From CAYWFU01 sp964457585 (GTDB lineage: Bacteria > JACRDZ01): 64,000 nt of DNA. The translations under genes and the position numbers were made by a program. Location: the NCBI GenBank assembly GCA_964457585.1, contig CAYWFU010000006.1, positions 12,960-76,959 of the forward strand. The letters run 5' to 3'. The notes beneath the pieces were generated by a model. It saw only the letters and a program-made list of their open reading frames with translations. It ran no database searches and was not told the origin of the DNA. Of the stretch, positions 25,922-34,778 are shown piece after piece. Position 1 is the stretch's first letter, and each line of letters starts with the position of its first letter.

Positions 25922-26836
25922 TTACTTTTTACCTGCTAAATTTTCATATTCTATCAATATTGGGGAAGCTATATATATTGAAGAATATGTTCCAGTTATA
26001 ATTCCTATAAATAGCGCAAGAGAAAAATCTCTTAAAACTTCACCGCCAAAAATAAAAATTGCCACTACTGATAAGAGGGTAGTTAAAGAAGTATTAACTG
26101 TTCGACCTAAAGTACTGTTTATTGCTGTATTAATTACACTGGGAAAAGGTACATTTTTTTTCTTTAAAAGAGGGATTGTCTCTCTTATACGATCAAATAT
26201 AACAATTGTATCATTAATAGAATATCCAACTAAAGTCAGAATAGCAGCTACAACCTGAATACTTATTTCCCGATTTAACAGAGAGAAAAAACCTAATGTT
26301 ATTAAAACATCATGAATAAGCGCAACTACACCACCCAAAGAATATTTAAATTCAAACCGCCATGAAACATAGATTAATATGCCCAATATTGAAAATATTA
26401 CAGCCATAACAGTGTTACTGATTAGTTTTCTGCCTGCAACCGGACCAACAAATTCTGCCCGCTGGATTTGGAACGGATTAACTTTATCATAATTTTCTTT
26501 CAGAGCTAATTCAATGGTTTTATTTATTTGAGAAGCGTCTTTTTCAGAAACTTTAGTATTACGAGCTCGAATAAGAATTTCATTTTCTGCACCATATTGT
26601 TGAATAACACTATCACCCATGTTTATTTTTGAAAGCACCTGCCTGATTTCATCTGTTTTTACATTCTTAGAAAATTTAACTTCTATTAATGTCCCTCCTT
26701 CAAAATCAACCCCATATTTTAATCCACCTTTAATAATCATTGAAATTAATCCAGCAATAATCAAAATACCAGAAAATAAATAAGCCTTATATCTGAATTT
26801 CATAAAATCAACATTAATACTATGAAAAAATTCCAT
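25922..26836 (-). CDS. secF: Protein translocase subunit SecF
   Basis: SecF works with SecD to pull preproteins across the inner membrane using the proton gradient. The signature GVDFEGGTLIEVKF lies after the first TM segment; the periplasmic loop is followed by five TM segments with VGYSINDTIVIFDRIRE and the NTSLTTLLSVVAIFIFGG motif. The 304-residue length is normal. It follows secD after 19 nt on the minus strand. Confidence 0.96.
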   Translation of the reverse strand: MEFFHSINVDFMKFRYKAYLFSGILIIAGLISMIIKGGLKYGVDFEGGTLIEVKFSKNVKTDEIRQVLSKINMGDSVIQQYGAENEILIRARNTKVSEKDASQINKTIELALKENYDKVNPFQIQRAEFVGPVAGRKLISNTVMAVIFSILGILIYVSWRFEFKYSLGGVVALIHDVLITLGFFSLLNREISIQVVAAILTLVGYSINDTIVIFDRIRETIPLLKKKNVPFPSVINTAINSTLGRTVNTSLTTLLSVVAIFIFGGEVLRDFSLALFIGIITGTYSSIYIASPILIEYENLAGKK

Positions 26837-26855
26837 TTTTTTCCCTTTCTGAAAA

Positions 26856-28223
26856 TTATATACTTACTTTTTTCATTCCACTATCAAGTGAAGTATCATA
26901 TATTTCACGTGTAACAACTATTGCGGTGAACATACTGATTATTATACCAAACGATAATGTAACAGCAAATCCTTTTACAGGACCTGTTCCAAATATATAT
27001 AGAGCAACAGCAGTAATTAAGGTAGTCAGATTTGAATCAAAAATACTTGAAAATGCTCTATCATAACCATTATCAATTGCAGTATGTATGGTTTTCCCTG
27101 TGCGTATTTCTTCTCTGATGCGTTCAAAAATAAGTATATTTGCATCAACAGACATACCTATGGTAAGTATTATTCCAGCAATACCAGGCAAGGTTAAAGT
27201 AGCTTTAAATATTGCCATTGCTGATAAAAGAAAAACAATGTTTAATATAAGCGCTACAATGCTTATTAATCCTGACAAATTATAATATATAACCATAAAA
27301 AGTATAACACATGCAAGTCCTATTAAACATGCGATAATTCCATTTTTTATTGAATCTTTTCCAAGTGAAGGACCAACGATTCGGGTTTCAGATATTGTAA
27401 CTGGCGCTGGTAAAGCGCCTGCTCTGAGTACTATAGCCAGGTCTTTTGCTTCATCCATGCTAAATGAACCGGAAATTTGCGCTTTCCCATTTGGGATACG
27501 ATCTCGAATAACAGGCGCTGAATGAATATTTCCATCTAAAACTATTGCAAGTTTTTTTCCAATATTATCCCCTGTTACTTCTGCAAATTTTTTTGCTCCT
27601 TCTTCATTAAATTCCAATTCAACAAAAGGCTCATTCCATTGTCCGCCAATTTGAACATTAGCATTTACAAGATCCGCTCCTGTTACTTTTGCTTCTTTTT
27701 TTAATAAAAATGACTGGGTTGAAATTTTGCCTGTTTCAGTCTTCGTTTTCATTGTTACTATTTCCTCGCCATCAGGAATATTCCCTTTTTTAGCTTCTTC
27801 TATATTCCCTGCTTCATCAACAAGTCTGAATTCAAGATGCGCTGTTCTTCCAATAAGAGATAATGCTCTGTCTGTATCTTTAATACCGGGTAATTGAATT
27901 ATGATTCTGTCCAGACCTTCACGTTGAATTATTGGTTCTGCAACTCCAAATTCATCCACACGATTTCGAAGAATTTCCTGTACAACATTAACTGCTTCGT
28001 CCTTATTTGCACCTTGAGGCAATTTACTTGTTTCTACCTGTAAAGCAACATGCATCCCGCCCTGTAAATCCAATCCTAAAGAAATTTTATTTTCTGGAAA
28101 TACTTTTTTCCACCAATTAGGATATACAAATCCGAATGTTGGAAGAAGAGATAAAAAAGTAAAAATAATTAATCCGAAGATAGTAATTCTTATCCATTTT
28201 CTTTTTGCTTTGCTATAAGCCAT
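26856..28223 (-). CDS. secD: Protein translocase subunit SecD
   Basis: The first TM segment is followed by the signature SLGLDLQGGMHVALQVE, a compact P1 region (RIIIQLPGIKDTDRALSLIG), and the C-terminal five-TM block with LTIGMSVDANILIFERIREE and SNLTTLITAVALYIFG. It is a short SecD (455 residues) with a small periplasmic head. The gene pair secD-secF is co-oriented; no yajC is visible upstream within the window. Confidence 0.96.
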   Translation of the reverse strand: MAYSKAKRKWIRITIFGLIIFTFLSLLPTFGFVYPNWWKKVFPENKISLGLDLQGGMHVALQVETSKLPQGANKDEAVNVVQEILRNRVDEFGVAEPIIQREGLDRIIIQLPGIKDTDRALSLIGRTAHLEFRLVDEAGNIEEAKKGNIPDGEEIVTMKTKTETGKISTQSFLLKKEAKVTGADLVNANVQIGGQWNEPFVELEFNEEGAKKFAEVTGDNIGKKLAIVLDGNIHSAPVIRDRIPNGKAQISGSFSMDEAKDLAIVLRAGALPAPVTISETRIVGPSLGKDSIKNGIIACLIGLACVILFMVIYYNLSGLISIVALILNIVFLLSAMAIFKATLTLPGIAGIILTIGMSVDANILIFERIREEIRTGKTIHTAIDNGYDRAFSSIFDSNLTTLITAVALYIFGTGPVKGFAVTLSFGIIISMFTAIVVTREIYDTSLDSGMKKVSI

Positions 28224-28257
28224 ATTATACCTTTCTTTATCTTTAATATTAAATTAA

Positions 28258-28313
28258 GCCTGATAAATCAGGCAACTACAAAAATTTAAATGTAGTTGCT
28301 CGATTTATCGAGC
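28258..28313. repeat. BIME/REP-like hairpin pair, copy 2
   Basis: Two small palindromes, gcctgataaatcaggc (28258-28273) and gctcgatttatcgagc (28298-28313), flank a stem formed by aactaca (28274-28280) and tgtagtt (28291-28297). The right half is identical to 1022-1044, showing a dispersed family. It lies between the divergent secD and aspartate aminotransferase genes. Confidence 0.75.
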
Positions 28314-28408
28314 GTTTCAAATTCCTGCACTTTAAAAATAACAATAACTGTTTAGTATACTTATTTAATTTTTGTTGTCAAATATTTTTTTTAGTTCTGA
28401 AAACAATG

Positions 28409-28436
28409 TTGACAAGAAATTTATATTTGATAGAAT
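28409..28436 (+). promoter_or_regulatory. Sigma-70-type promoter for the aminotransferase gene
   Basis: TTGACA (28409-28414) and TAGAAT (28431-28436) are 16 nt apart, about 33 nt upstream of the ATG at 28469, which has AAGGAG at 28454-28459. Confidence 0.7.
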
Positions 28437-28468
28437 CAGTATAAGAACTTATTAAGGAGACCTCAAAA

Positions 28469-29668
28469 ATGAGTATAGCAATATCAGATAGAGTGAAAAT
28501 TCTTAGTCCATCACCAACTTTAGCTATTGATGCTAAAGCAAAAAAAATGAAGCAGGAAGGATTAGATATCATAAGTTTTGGCGCTGGGGAACCCGATTTT
28601 GATACTCCTCTAAATATTAAAAATGCCGGTATTAATGCTATAAAAAAAGGAGAAACAAAATATACGCCTGTAAGCGGTACACAAAAACTAAGAGAAGTTA
28701 TATGCGGTAAACTTTTAAATGATAATAATCTTAAATATTCACCAAATAATATTGTGGTTTCATGCGGAGCAAAACATTCTCTTTATAATGTTTTTCAATG
28801 CATACTTAATCCCGGAGACGAAGTTATTATCCCGGTTCCATACTGGGTAAGTTATCCTGAAATGATAAAAACATCCGGCGGTAAACCAGTGTACGTTAAT
28901 ACTAAAGAAGAAAAAAATTTTACTTTATCACCAGATGAATTAATCGCACATATTACTCCACGCACTAAAGCAATTATAATAAACAGCCCGAGCAATCCTT
29001 CAGGAATGATTTATGATAAAAATCAGCTTCAATCAATAGCAGATATAGCAATCAAAAACAATATTCTAATTATTTCTGATGAAATTTATGAAAAATTGAT
29101 TTATGATGGATTATCGCATTTGAGTATTGCAAGTCTTAATGAAGCAATAAAAAAACTTACTGTTGTCGTTAATGGTGTTTCTAAAGCTTATTCCATGACT
29201 GGCTGGCGTATTGGATATATTGCCTGTGAAGCAGAACTAGCTCGCGCAGTTGAAAATCTTCAAAGTCATAGTACTTCTAATCCGTGTTCTATTTCTCAAT
29301 CTGCAAGCATTGAAGCTTTAGAGGGACCGCAGGAAAAAGTTAGCGAGATGTTATTGCAATTTGATAAAAGAAGAAAATTAATGGTAGAAGGGCTTAATAA
29401 ATTAAAAGGAGTAAAATGCAAAGCACCTCAAGGTGCATTTTATGCTTTCCCTGATATTTCCAGTTTAATTGGCAAAAGCTTTAATTCAAAAAAACTCGCA
29501 TCATCCGAAGCAATTGCTGAATTTTTTCTTGAAGAAGCTAAAGTGGCTCTGGTACAGGGCTCTGCTTTTGGCATGGACAATTATTTAAGACTCTCATATG
29601 CTGCATCAGAAGAAAATATTGAAAAAGGATTAGCAAGGATGAGCGAAGCATTAAAAAAATTAATCTAA
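28469..29668 (+). CDS. aspC: Aspartate aminotransferase, class I PLP-dependent
   Basis: This 399-residue fold-type I enzyme interconverts aspartate and oxaloacetate with glutamate/2-oxoglutarate. The motifs are GAGEPDFDTP, YTPVSGTQKLREV, INSPSNPSGM, SDEIYEKLIYDG and the PLP lysine in VSKAYSMTGWRIGY; LRLSYAASEENI closes the protein. It matches the type Ib (Bacillus/Thermus AspB-like) subgroup. Specificity among class I enzymes is inferred. A clear promoter and ribosome site precede it and the UbiA gene follows after 13 nt. Confidence 0.92.
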   Translation: MSIAISDRVKILSPSPTLAIDAKAKKMKQEGLDIISFGAGEPDFDTPLNIKNAGINAIKKGETKYTPVSGTQKLREVICGKLLNDNNLKYSPNNIVVSCGAKHSLYNVFQCILNPGDEVIIPVPYWVSYPEMIKTSGGKPVYVNTKEEKNFTLSPDELIAHITPRTKAIIINSPSNPSGMIYDKNQLQSIADIAIKNNILIISDEIYEKLIYDGLSHLSIASLNEAIKKLTVVVNGVSKAYSMTGWRIGYIACEAELARAVENLQSHSTSNPCSISQSASIEALEGPQEKVSEMLLQFDKRRKLMVEGLNKLKGVKCKAPQGAFYAFPDISSLIGKSFNSKKLASSEAIAEFFLEEAKVALVQGSAFGMDNYLRLSYAASEENIEKGLARMSEALKKLI

Positions 29669-29681
29669 AAAAGGAAATCAA

Positions 29682-30587
29682 ATGAATTTTAAAGACTGGT
29701 TTTTAGAAACAAGGCCTCAATTTCTTATTCTTTCTGTAATTTTAATTTTACTTGGTACCTCAGTAGCATTTTATAATAATACCTTTAATCTAATAATATT
29801 TATTTTAACAATGATCGGTCTTGTCAATATGCATATCAGCTGCAATGTGCTTAATGATTATTACGATTATAAAAGCGGAATTGATCTTCATACTGCACCA
29901 ACTCCATTTTCCGGCGGAAGCGGTTTTTTGCCATCAGGAAAATTAAATCCGCAGGGTGTTTTTAAGTTAGGAATGATAACCGCAGGTATAGGAATTTTAA
30001 TAGGTATTTATTTCTGCTTAACTGTTGGATGGAAATTACTGCCTATTGTGATTGTTGGAGCAATCGCTACTTTTTTTTATAATACATTTTTTTCAAAAAT
30101 AATGGCTGGAGAAATTTCTGCCGGACTGGGATTAGGCTTGCTTCCAATAATTGGAACTTATTTTGTATATACAGGTGAGTATAATACGCAATCATTTTTT
30201 GCAGGAATACCGCCGTTCCTTCTTGTATTTAATCTTCTGCTTTTAAACGAATTCCCTGATACTGAAGCAGATAAAAAAGGCGGCAGAAAACATATTGTAA
30301 TTGTATTGGGACAAAAAACCGCAGCATGGATATATACAGCTTTTGCTATTTCCGTATATATCTGGATTGTTTTTGGGATTGCATCAGGAGTGATGCCTGT
30401 CTGGACAGTTCTGGGATTGCTTACACTCCCTCTTGCATTTAAAGCTATTCAGGGAGCTTTGAAATTCAGAGACATCCGTGAAAAATTTATACCTGCGCAG
30501 GGCGCAAATGTTGGTATGGTTCTAATTACTCAAATATTATTAGCTTTAGGTTATTTTATCTCTCATTGGAGCAATATTAAAATTTAA
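29682..30587 (+). CDS. UbiA-family prenyltransferase (MenA/MqnP-like)
   Basis: An integral membrane protein with about eight TM helices. The two Asp-rich motifs for prenyl diphosphate are NVLNDYYDYKSGID (first) and NEFPDTEADKKGGRK (second). Its resemblance to MenA-like enzymes suggests attachment of an isoprenoid tail to a naphthoate quinone precursor. Together with UbiD at 21193 and dxs immediately downstream it points to menaquinone synthesis. The substrate is inferred. Confidence 0.85.
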   Translation: MNFKDWFLETRPQFLILSVILILLGTSVAFYNNTFNLIIFILTMIGLVNMHISCNVLNDYYDYKSGIDLHTAPTPFSGGSGFLPSGKLNPQGVFKLGMITAGIGILIGIYFCLTVGWKLLPIVIVGAIATFFYNTFFSKIMAGEISAGLGLGLLPIIGTYFVYTGEYNTQSFFAGIPPFLLVFNLLLLNEFPDTEADKKGGRKHIVIVLGQKTAAWIYTAFAISVYIWIVFGIASGVMPVWTVLGLLTLPLAFKAIQGALKFRDIREKFIPAQGANVGMVLITQILLALGYFISHWSNIKI

Positions 30588-30610
30588 GGGCTTGCCCAAA
30601 GGAAATATCT

Positions 30611-32497
30611 GTGACTAAACTACTTGATTTAATAAATAAACCCGATGATCTTAAAAAAATTCCACAAACGCAATTATCTGACTTAGCTCAAGAAATAAGA
30701 GAGACAATAATTAATACTGTTTCACAGACAGGCGGACATCTGGCATCCAGTCTGGGTGTTGTTGAGTTAACAATAGCTCTGCATTATATATTAAATTGCC
30801 CGTCTGATAAAATTATATGGGATGTAGGACATCAATGTTATGCTCATAAACTACTTACCGGTAGAAAAAATAAATTCATGACTCTGAGGCAATTTGAAGG
30901 TATCAGCGGATTTCCGTGTAAAAGTGAAAGTGAATGCGATCCTTTTGGAACGGGACACAGCGGAACTTCTATTTCGGTAGCGCTTGGAATGGCAATAGCG
31001 CGCGATTTAAATCATCGTAACAATAAAATTGTCGCTGTTATTGGTGATGGCTCAATGACTTCAGGCATGGCTTTTGAAGCATTAAACCATGCCGGGCATT
31101 TAAAAAAAGATTTAATTGTTATTTTAAATGATAATGAGATGTTTATCTCTCCCAAAGTTGGAGCGCTGGCTTCTTATCTTACACGTATATTTTCAAGCCC
31201 GACATATACTCGCTTCAGAGAAGAATTCGATAATTTTCTGGAATCAATACCAAAAGTCGGTACTAAAGTTCACAATATAGCAAAACGTTTTGATGAAAAT
31301 ATGCGTTCCTTATTTGCTCCTGGCATGATTTTTGAGGAAATGGGATTCGATTACGTAGGCCCTACTAATGGACATAATTTTAATGATTTAATTAAGACAA
31401 TTCAGAATATAGCTTTAATGAAGGGACCTGTTCTCCTGCATGTTATAACAAAAAAAGGTAAAGGATACGAACCAGCTGAAAAGTTTCCGGTTGCATTTCA
31501 TGGAGTTGATAAATTTGAGATTTTAACAGGCAAAGCATTAAAAATAACTTCCGACCGTCCTTCATATACTAAAATTTTTGGTGATACTATGATTGAGCTG
31601 GGGAAAGAATATAAAAATTTAGTAACGATTACCGCTGCAATGCCTGATGGTACCGGGCTAGCGAATTTTTCAGAGGTTTTTCCCGATAGATTTTTTGATG
31701 TTGGAATCGCTGAACAGCATGCCGTAACTTTAGCCGCTGGCATGTGCAATGACGGTCTAAAACCTGTTGTCGCAATTTATTCAACATTTTTGCAGAGAGC
31801 GTTTGACCAGATTATACATGATACCTGTATTCAAAATCTACCTGTTGTTTTTGCAATTGATAGAAGCGGGATTGTCGGGCAGGATGGAAAAACTCATCAG
31901 GGGATTTTTGACATATCTTATCTGCGTCTTATTCCAAATATTATTATAATGTCCCCACGCGATGAAAATGAACTCCGTCATATGCTGAAAACAGCAATAG
32001 AATATCGAGAACATCCTATAGCTATTCGTTATCCCCGTGCTGAAGGATTGGGGATTGAACTGGATAAAGAATTGAAAATTTTACCAATCGGGAAAAGTGA
32101 AATTTTGGTTGAAGGTAAAGATATAGTAATTTTTGGTTTTGGATTTACAGTTCATTTAGCTCTTATAGCTGCCGGGATATTGAAAGAAAAGCACAATATT
32201 TGCGCAACTGTTGTTAACTCGAGATTTGCTAAACCACTTGATAGTGATTTAATAAAAAAATTTGCTCAAGAAATACCGCGTTTTGTAACTGTTGAGGAAA
32301 ATACATTAATCGGTGGTTTTGGCAGTGCAATTCTGGAATTTCTTGAACAGGAGAACTTATTATCTAAAGTTAAAGTATCCAGAATAGGATTGCCTGATAA
32401 ATTCATTGAACATGGACATCCGAAAATTTTACGGGATAAATATAATATTAAAAGTGATGCTATTGTATCAAAAGTGCTTGAGGTGATGAATAATTAA
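30611..32497 (+). CDS. dxs: 1-deoxy-D-xylulose-5-phosphate synthase
   Basis: This thiamine diphosphate enzyme condenses pyruvate and glyceraldehyde-3-phosphate to start the MEP isoprenoid pathway. The TPP motif is GDGSMTSGMAFEALNHAG...NDNEMFIS. Other signatures are WDVGHQCYAHKLLTGR, GHSGTSISVALG, the transketolase-like DVGIAEQHAVTLAAGM and FAIDRSGIVGQDGKTHQG. At 628 residues it is full-length. The start is GTG 30611 with AAAGGA about 8 nt upstream. Its position after the UbiA prenyltransferase links precursor supply to quinone or lipid synthesis. Confidence 0.96.
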   Translation: MTKLLDLINKPDDLKKIPQTQLSDLAQEIRETIINTVSQTGGHLASSLGVVELTIALHYILNCPSDKIIWDVGHQCYAHKLLTGRKNKFMTLRQFEGISGFPCKSESECDPFGTGHSGTSISVALGMAIARDLNHRNNKIVAVIGDGSMTSGMAFEALNHAGHLKKDLIVILNDNEMFISPKVGALASYLTRIFSSPTYTRFREEFDNFLESIPKVGTKVHNIAKRFDENMRSLFAPGMIFEEMGFDYVGPTNGHNFNDLIKTIQNIALMKGPVLLHVITKKGKGYEPAEKFPVAFHGVDKFEILTGKALKITSDRPSYTKIFGDTMIELGKEYKNLVTITAAMPDGTGLANFSEVFPDRFFDVGIAEQHAVTLAAGMCNDGLKPVVAIYSTFLQRAFDQIIHDTCIQNLPVVFAIDRSGIVGQDGKTHQGIFDISYLRLIPNIIIMSPRDENELRHMLKTAIEYREHPIAIRYPRAEGLGIELDKELKILPIGKSEILVEGKDIVIFGFGFTVHLALIAAGILKEKHNICATVVNSRFAKPLDSDLIKKFAQEIPRFVTVEENTLIGGFGSAILEFLEQENLLSKVKVSRIGLPDKFIEHGHPKILRDKYNIKSDAIVSKVLEVMNN

Positions 32498-32506
32498 GGG
32501 ATATTC

Positions 32507-33601
32507 ATGTATATAAAAAAAATTTTTATTATTTTTATTTTTTCTATTTTTATTGGATGTTCGCAATCATTGGTTAAAAAAGATAACTCATCTGGTATTC
32601 GCGGTACAATAATTTATAATCAAAAACCTCAGAATAATATTTCAGTATTTGCATATAAAGATTTTTCTTCAAATTTAAAAGGAAATGACTATATCGCTTA
32701 TTTTGATTCAACTGGAAATGATGGTGGTTTTTCTATCAAACTCCCTCAAGGTAATTATATTATTGTTGCTAGAAGTAAGGATTTAGATGATGATTTTTTT
32801 GGTTATTATGGGGGCAACCCTGTAACTGTCATAAATAATACTTATACAGCATTACGACTCGGTATTATTAAAAAACCTTCATGGATGATTATTTCTTCTA
32901 ATGAGGATACTACTTTAACAGGAATATATGGTATGGTACTGCATAATAATTCACCCCTGGCTGAAGCTAAAATAACAGCATATTTAAATTCTGATACTTT
33001 TTTTCGCGGTCTGGGCTTTGCTGAAACATTTACTGATTCTACTGGTAATTATAATTTATCTTTACCAATTGGCACATATTTTATTGTTGCGCATAAAAGA
33101 AATTCACCTGATGAAATAGGACCGCTTAACCCAGGTGATTATTTTGGTTATTATATAAATAACCCATTGGAATTGAAAAAAGGATTTATACCTGCTTTTA
33201 TTGAGACAGTAATTAAGGGAAAAGGAAATCCTTCTGAATCAGTAATTACTGCATCCGGGACATTTGCAAAAAAAGAAAATTATATAAAAGGTAAAATAAT
33301 AGATATAAATGGTAACCCAATCAGTAATGTATTTGCAGGATTATATTCCGATTCAAATATGATTGAAAAACCAATCTTTATGTCAGATAAAACTGATAAT
33401 ACAGGTGAATTTAAAATATTCGTCAGTACTCCTGGAATTTATTTTCTTGGTGCAAGAGATAAATTTGGCGCACCGCCTAAAGAAGGTGAATACATGGGAT
33501 GGTATGTTAGCACTCCTGACCATTCAATAAATATTTCATCTGATGAAAAAATTGAAAATATAAAAATAATTGTTGACCTTGTGCCGGCAAGCGGGGAATG
33601 A
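32507..33601 (+). CDS. Lipoprotein with three carboxypeptidase-regulatory-like repeats
   Basis: The N-terminus MYIKKIFIIFIFSIFIGCSQ is a lipoprotein signal peptide with the lipid-accepting Cys in FIGC. Three similar beta-sandwich units follow, opening with GIRGTIIYNQKPQNNI, GIYGMVLHNNSPLAEA and IKGKIIDINGNPISNV; each has a 'G.Y...A' end such as LPQGNYIIVARSKD and TPGIYFLGARD. This is the carboxypeptidase D regulatory/CarboxypepD_reg-like fold, typical of surface or periplasmic proteins. No enzyme domain is present. It starts 9 nt after dxs and 6 nt before the hydrolase gene, so all three may be one transcript. Confidence 0.75.
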   Translation: MYIKKIFIIFIFSIFIGCSQSLVKKDNSSGIRGTIIYNQKPQNNISVFAYKDFSSNLKGNDYIAYFDSTGNDGGFSIKLPQGNYIIVARSKDLDDDFFGYYGGNPVTVINNTYTALRLGIIKKPSWMIISSNEDTTLTGIYGMVLHNNSPLAEAKITAYLNSDTFFRGLGFAETFTDSTGNYNLSLPIGTYFIVAHKRNSPDEIGPLNPGDYFGYYINNPLELKKGFIPAFIETVIKGKGNPSESVITASGTFAKKENYIKGKIIDINGNPISNVFAGLYSDSNMIEKPIFMSDKTDNTGEFKIFVSTPGIYFLGARDKFGAPPKEGEYMGWYVSTPDHSINISSDEKIENIKIIVDLVPASGE

Positions 33602-33607
33602 GGATAG

Positions 33608-34759
33608 ATGCAGAATATATATAAAAAAATACTTTTATTACAGTTTATATTTTTAGTTTGTATTTTATCTCGCGCTAGTTTTGCATGGGAGTTATCTTCG
33701 GGGAAAACAATGCAGGAGATTTCAAATAAACTCGATGAAATTCCATATAAATCCAAAGCCTCCTCAGGTTCATTATTAACAATATTTAAGGGATTAAATG
33801 AATATAAACAAAAAATCGCTGATCATAATAAAAATAAAGCCGGTATCCCCTATGATAATCAAACAATATATTTACCGGAGTTTAAAAAAATTTTATTTCC
33901 TTTAAAATCAGGAATAACAATTGTCGGCAATTTAGCTGTTATACCATTTAAAAAAGCTCCTGTTATAATTATTATTCATGGAATGCTTGATAGTAAAGCG
34001 CAGAAATATGTATATGAAGTGGCAAATACAGCTCTGTCTGAATGGGGTTTTCATGTATTAACATTAGATTTAAGAGAACATGGTGAAACATGGGGTAAAA
34101 ATAATATTTATTCAACTTGTGGATGGAAAGAAAGTGAGGATGTAATTGAAATTGCAAATTTTTTACATACATTACCTGAAATCACAAAAGTTTGTTTGCT
34201 AGGATTTAGCCTGGGCGCAAATGCGGCGATTATTGCTGCCGGTAAGGAGAACAGGGATTTATGTTTTGATGGCGGTGTTATAGCTATTTGTCCTCCGGCA
34301 GATTTAAAAGAAACTATTGATAATCTTGACAAAAATGTTTTTATTTTTACATTATTTCGATATATTCTTATTAAATCAATTAGAGGAAAATTAAAAAAAC
34401 GGATAAAAAATCAGCCGGAAATATCATCGCAAATCAATGATTATAGTTTTAAAATATACTTTGAAAAATTAATATATCCTGCTTATCAAAAAGAACTTAA
34501 AAATATAGATGAACTTTATTATAGAAGCAGTTCGATAAATTTTATTGAAAGAGTAAAACTTCCTTTACTTATTATGTATGCTGCAGATGATCCAATTGTA
34601 AGCAGTGAGCAATCTGAAAAATTAAAAAATAAATCTCTTAATAATTCATGGGTAAATATAAAAATATTTGAAGATGGCGGACATATTGCTTTTATGTATT
34701 ATGATCGTAAATGGTTTTTTGAGTATTTAAAGACTTTTTTCCAGTATTGGGCAGTATAA
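33608..34759 (+). CDS. Exported alpha/beta hydrolase
   Basis: A signal peptide (about residues 1-26, ending SRASFA) precedes a helical N-terminal region and an alpha/beta-hydrolase fold. The oxyanion segment is VIIIIHGMLDS, the nucleophile elbow LLGFSLGANAA (GxSxG), the acid lies in MYAADDPIVSSEQ and the histidine in EDGGHIAFMY. It resembles serine aminopeptidase/YheT-like hydrolases; the substrate is unknown. It lies in a run of envelope-associated genes. Confidence 0.8.
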   Translation: MQNIYKKILLLQFIFLVCILSRASFAWELSSGKTMQEISNKLDEIPYKSKASSGSLLTIFKGLNEYKQKIADHNKNKAGIPYDNQTIYLPEFKKILFPLKSGITIVGNLAVIPFKKAPVIIIIHGMLDSKAQKYVYEVANTALSEWGFHVLTLDLREHGETWGKNNIYSTCGWKESEDVIEIANFLHTLPEITKVCLLGFSLGANAAIIAAGKENRDLCFDGGVIAICPPADLKETIDNLDKNVFIFTLFRYILIKSIRGKLKKRIKNQPEISSQINDYSFKIYFEKLIYPAYQKELKNIDELYYRSSSINFIERVKLPLLIMYAADDPIVSSEQSEKLKNKSLNNSWVNIKIFEDGGHIAFMYYDRKWFFEYLKTFFQYWAV

Positions 34760-34778
34760 CATTTTTGAAAAGGTTATC

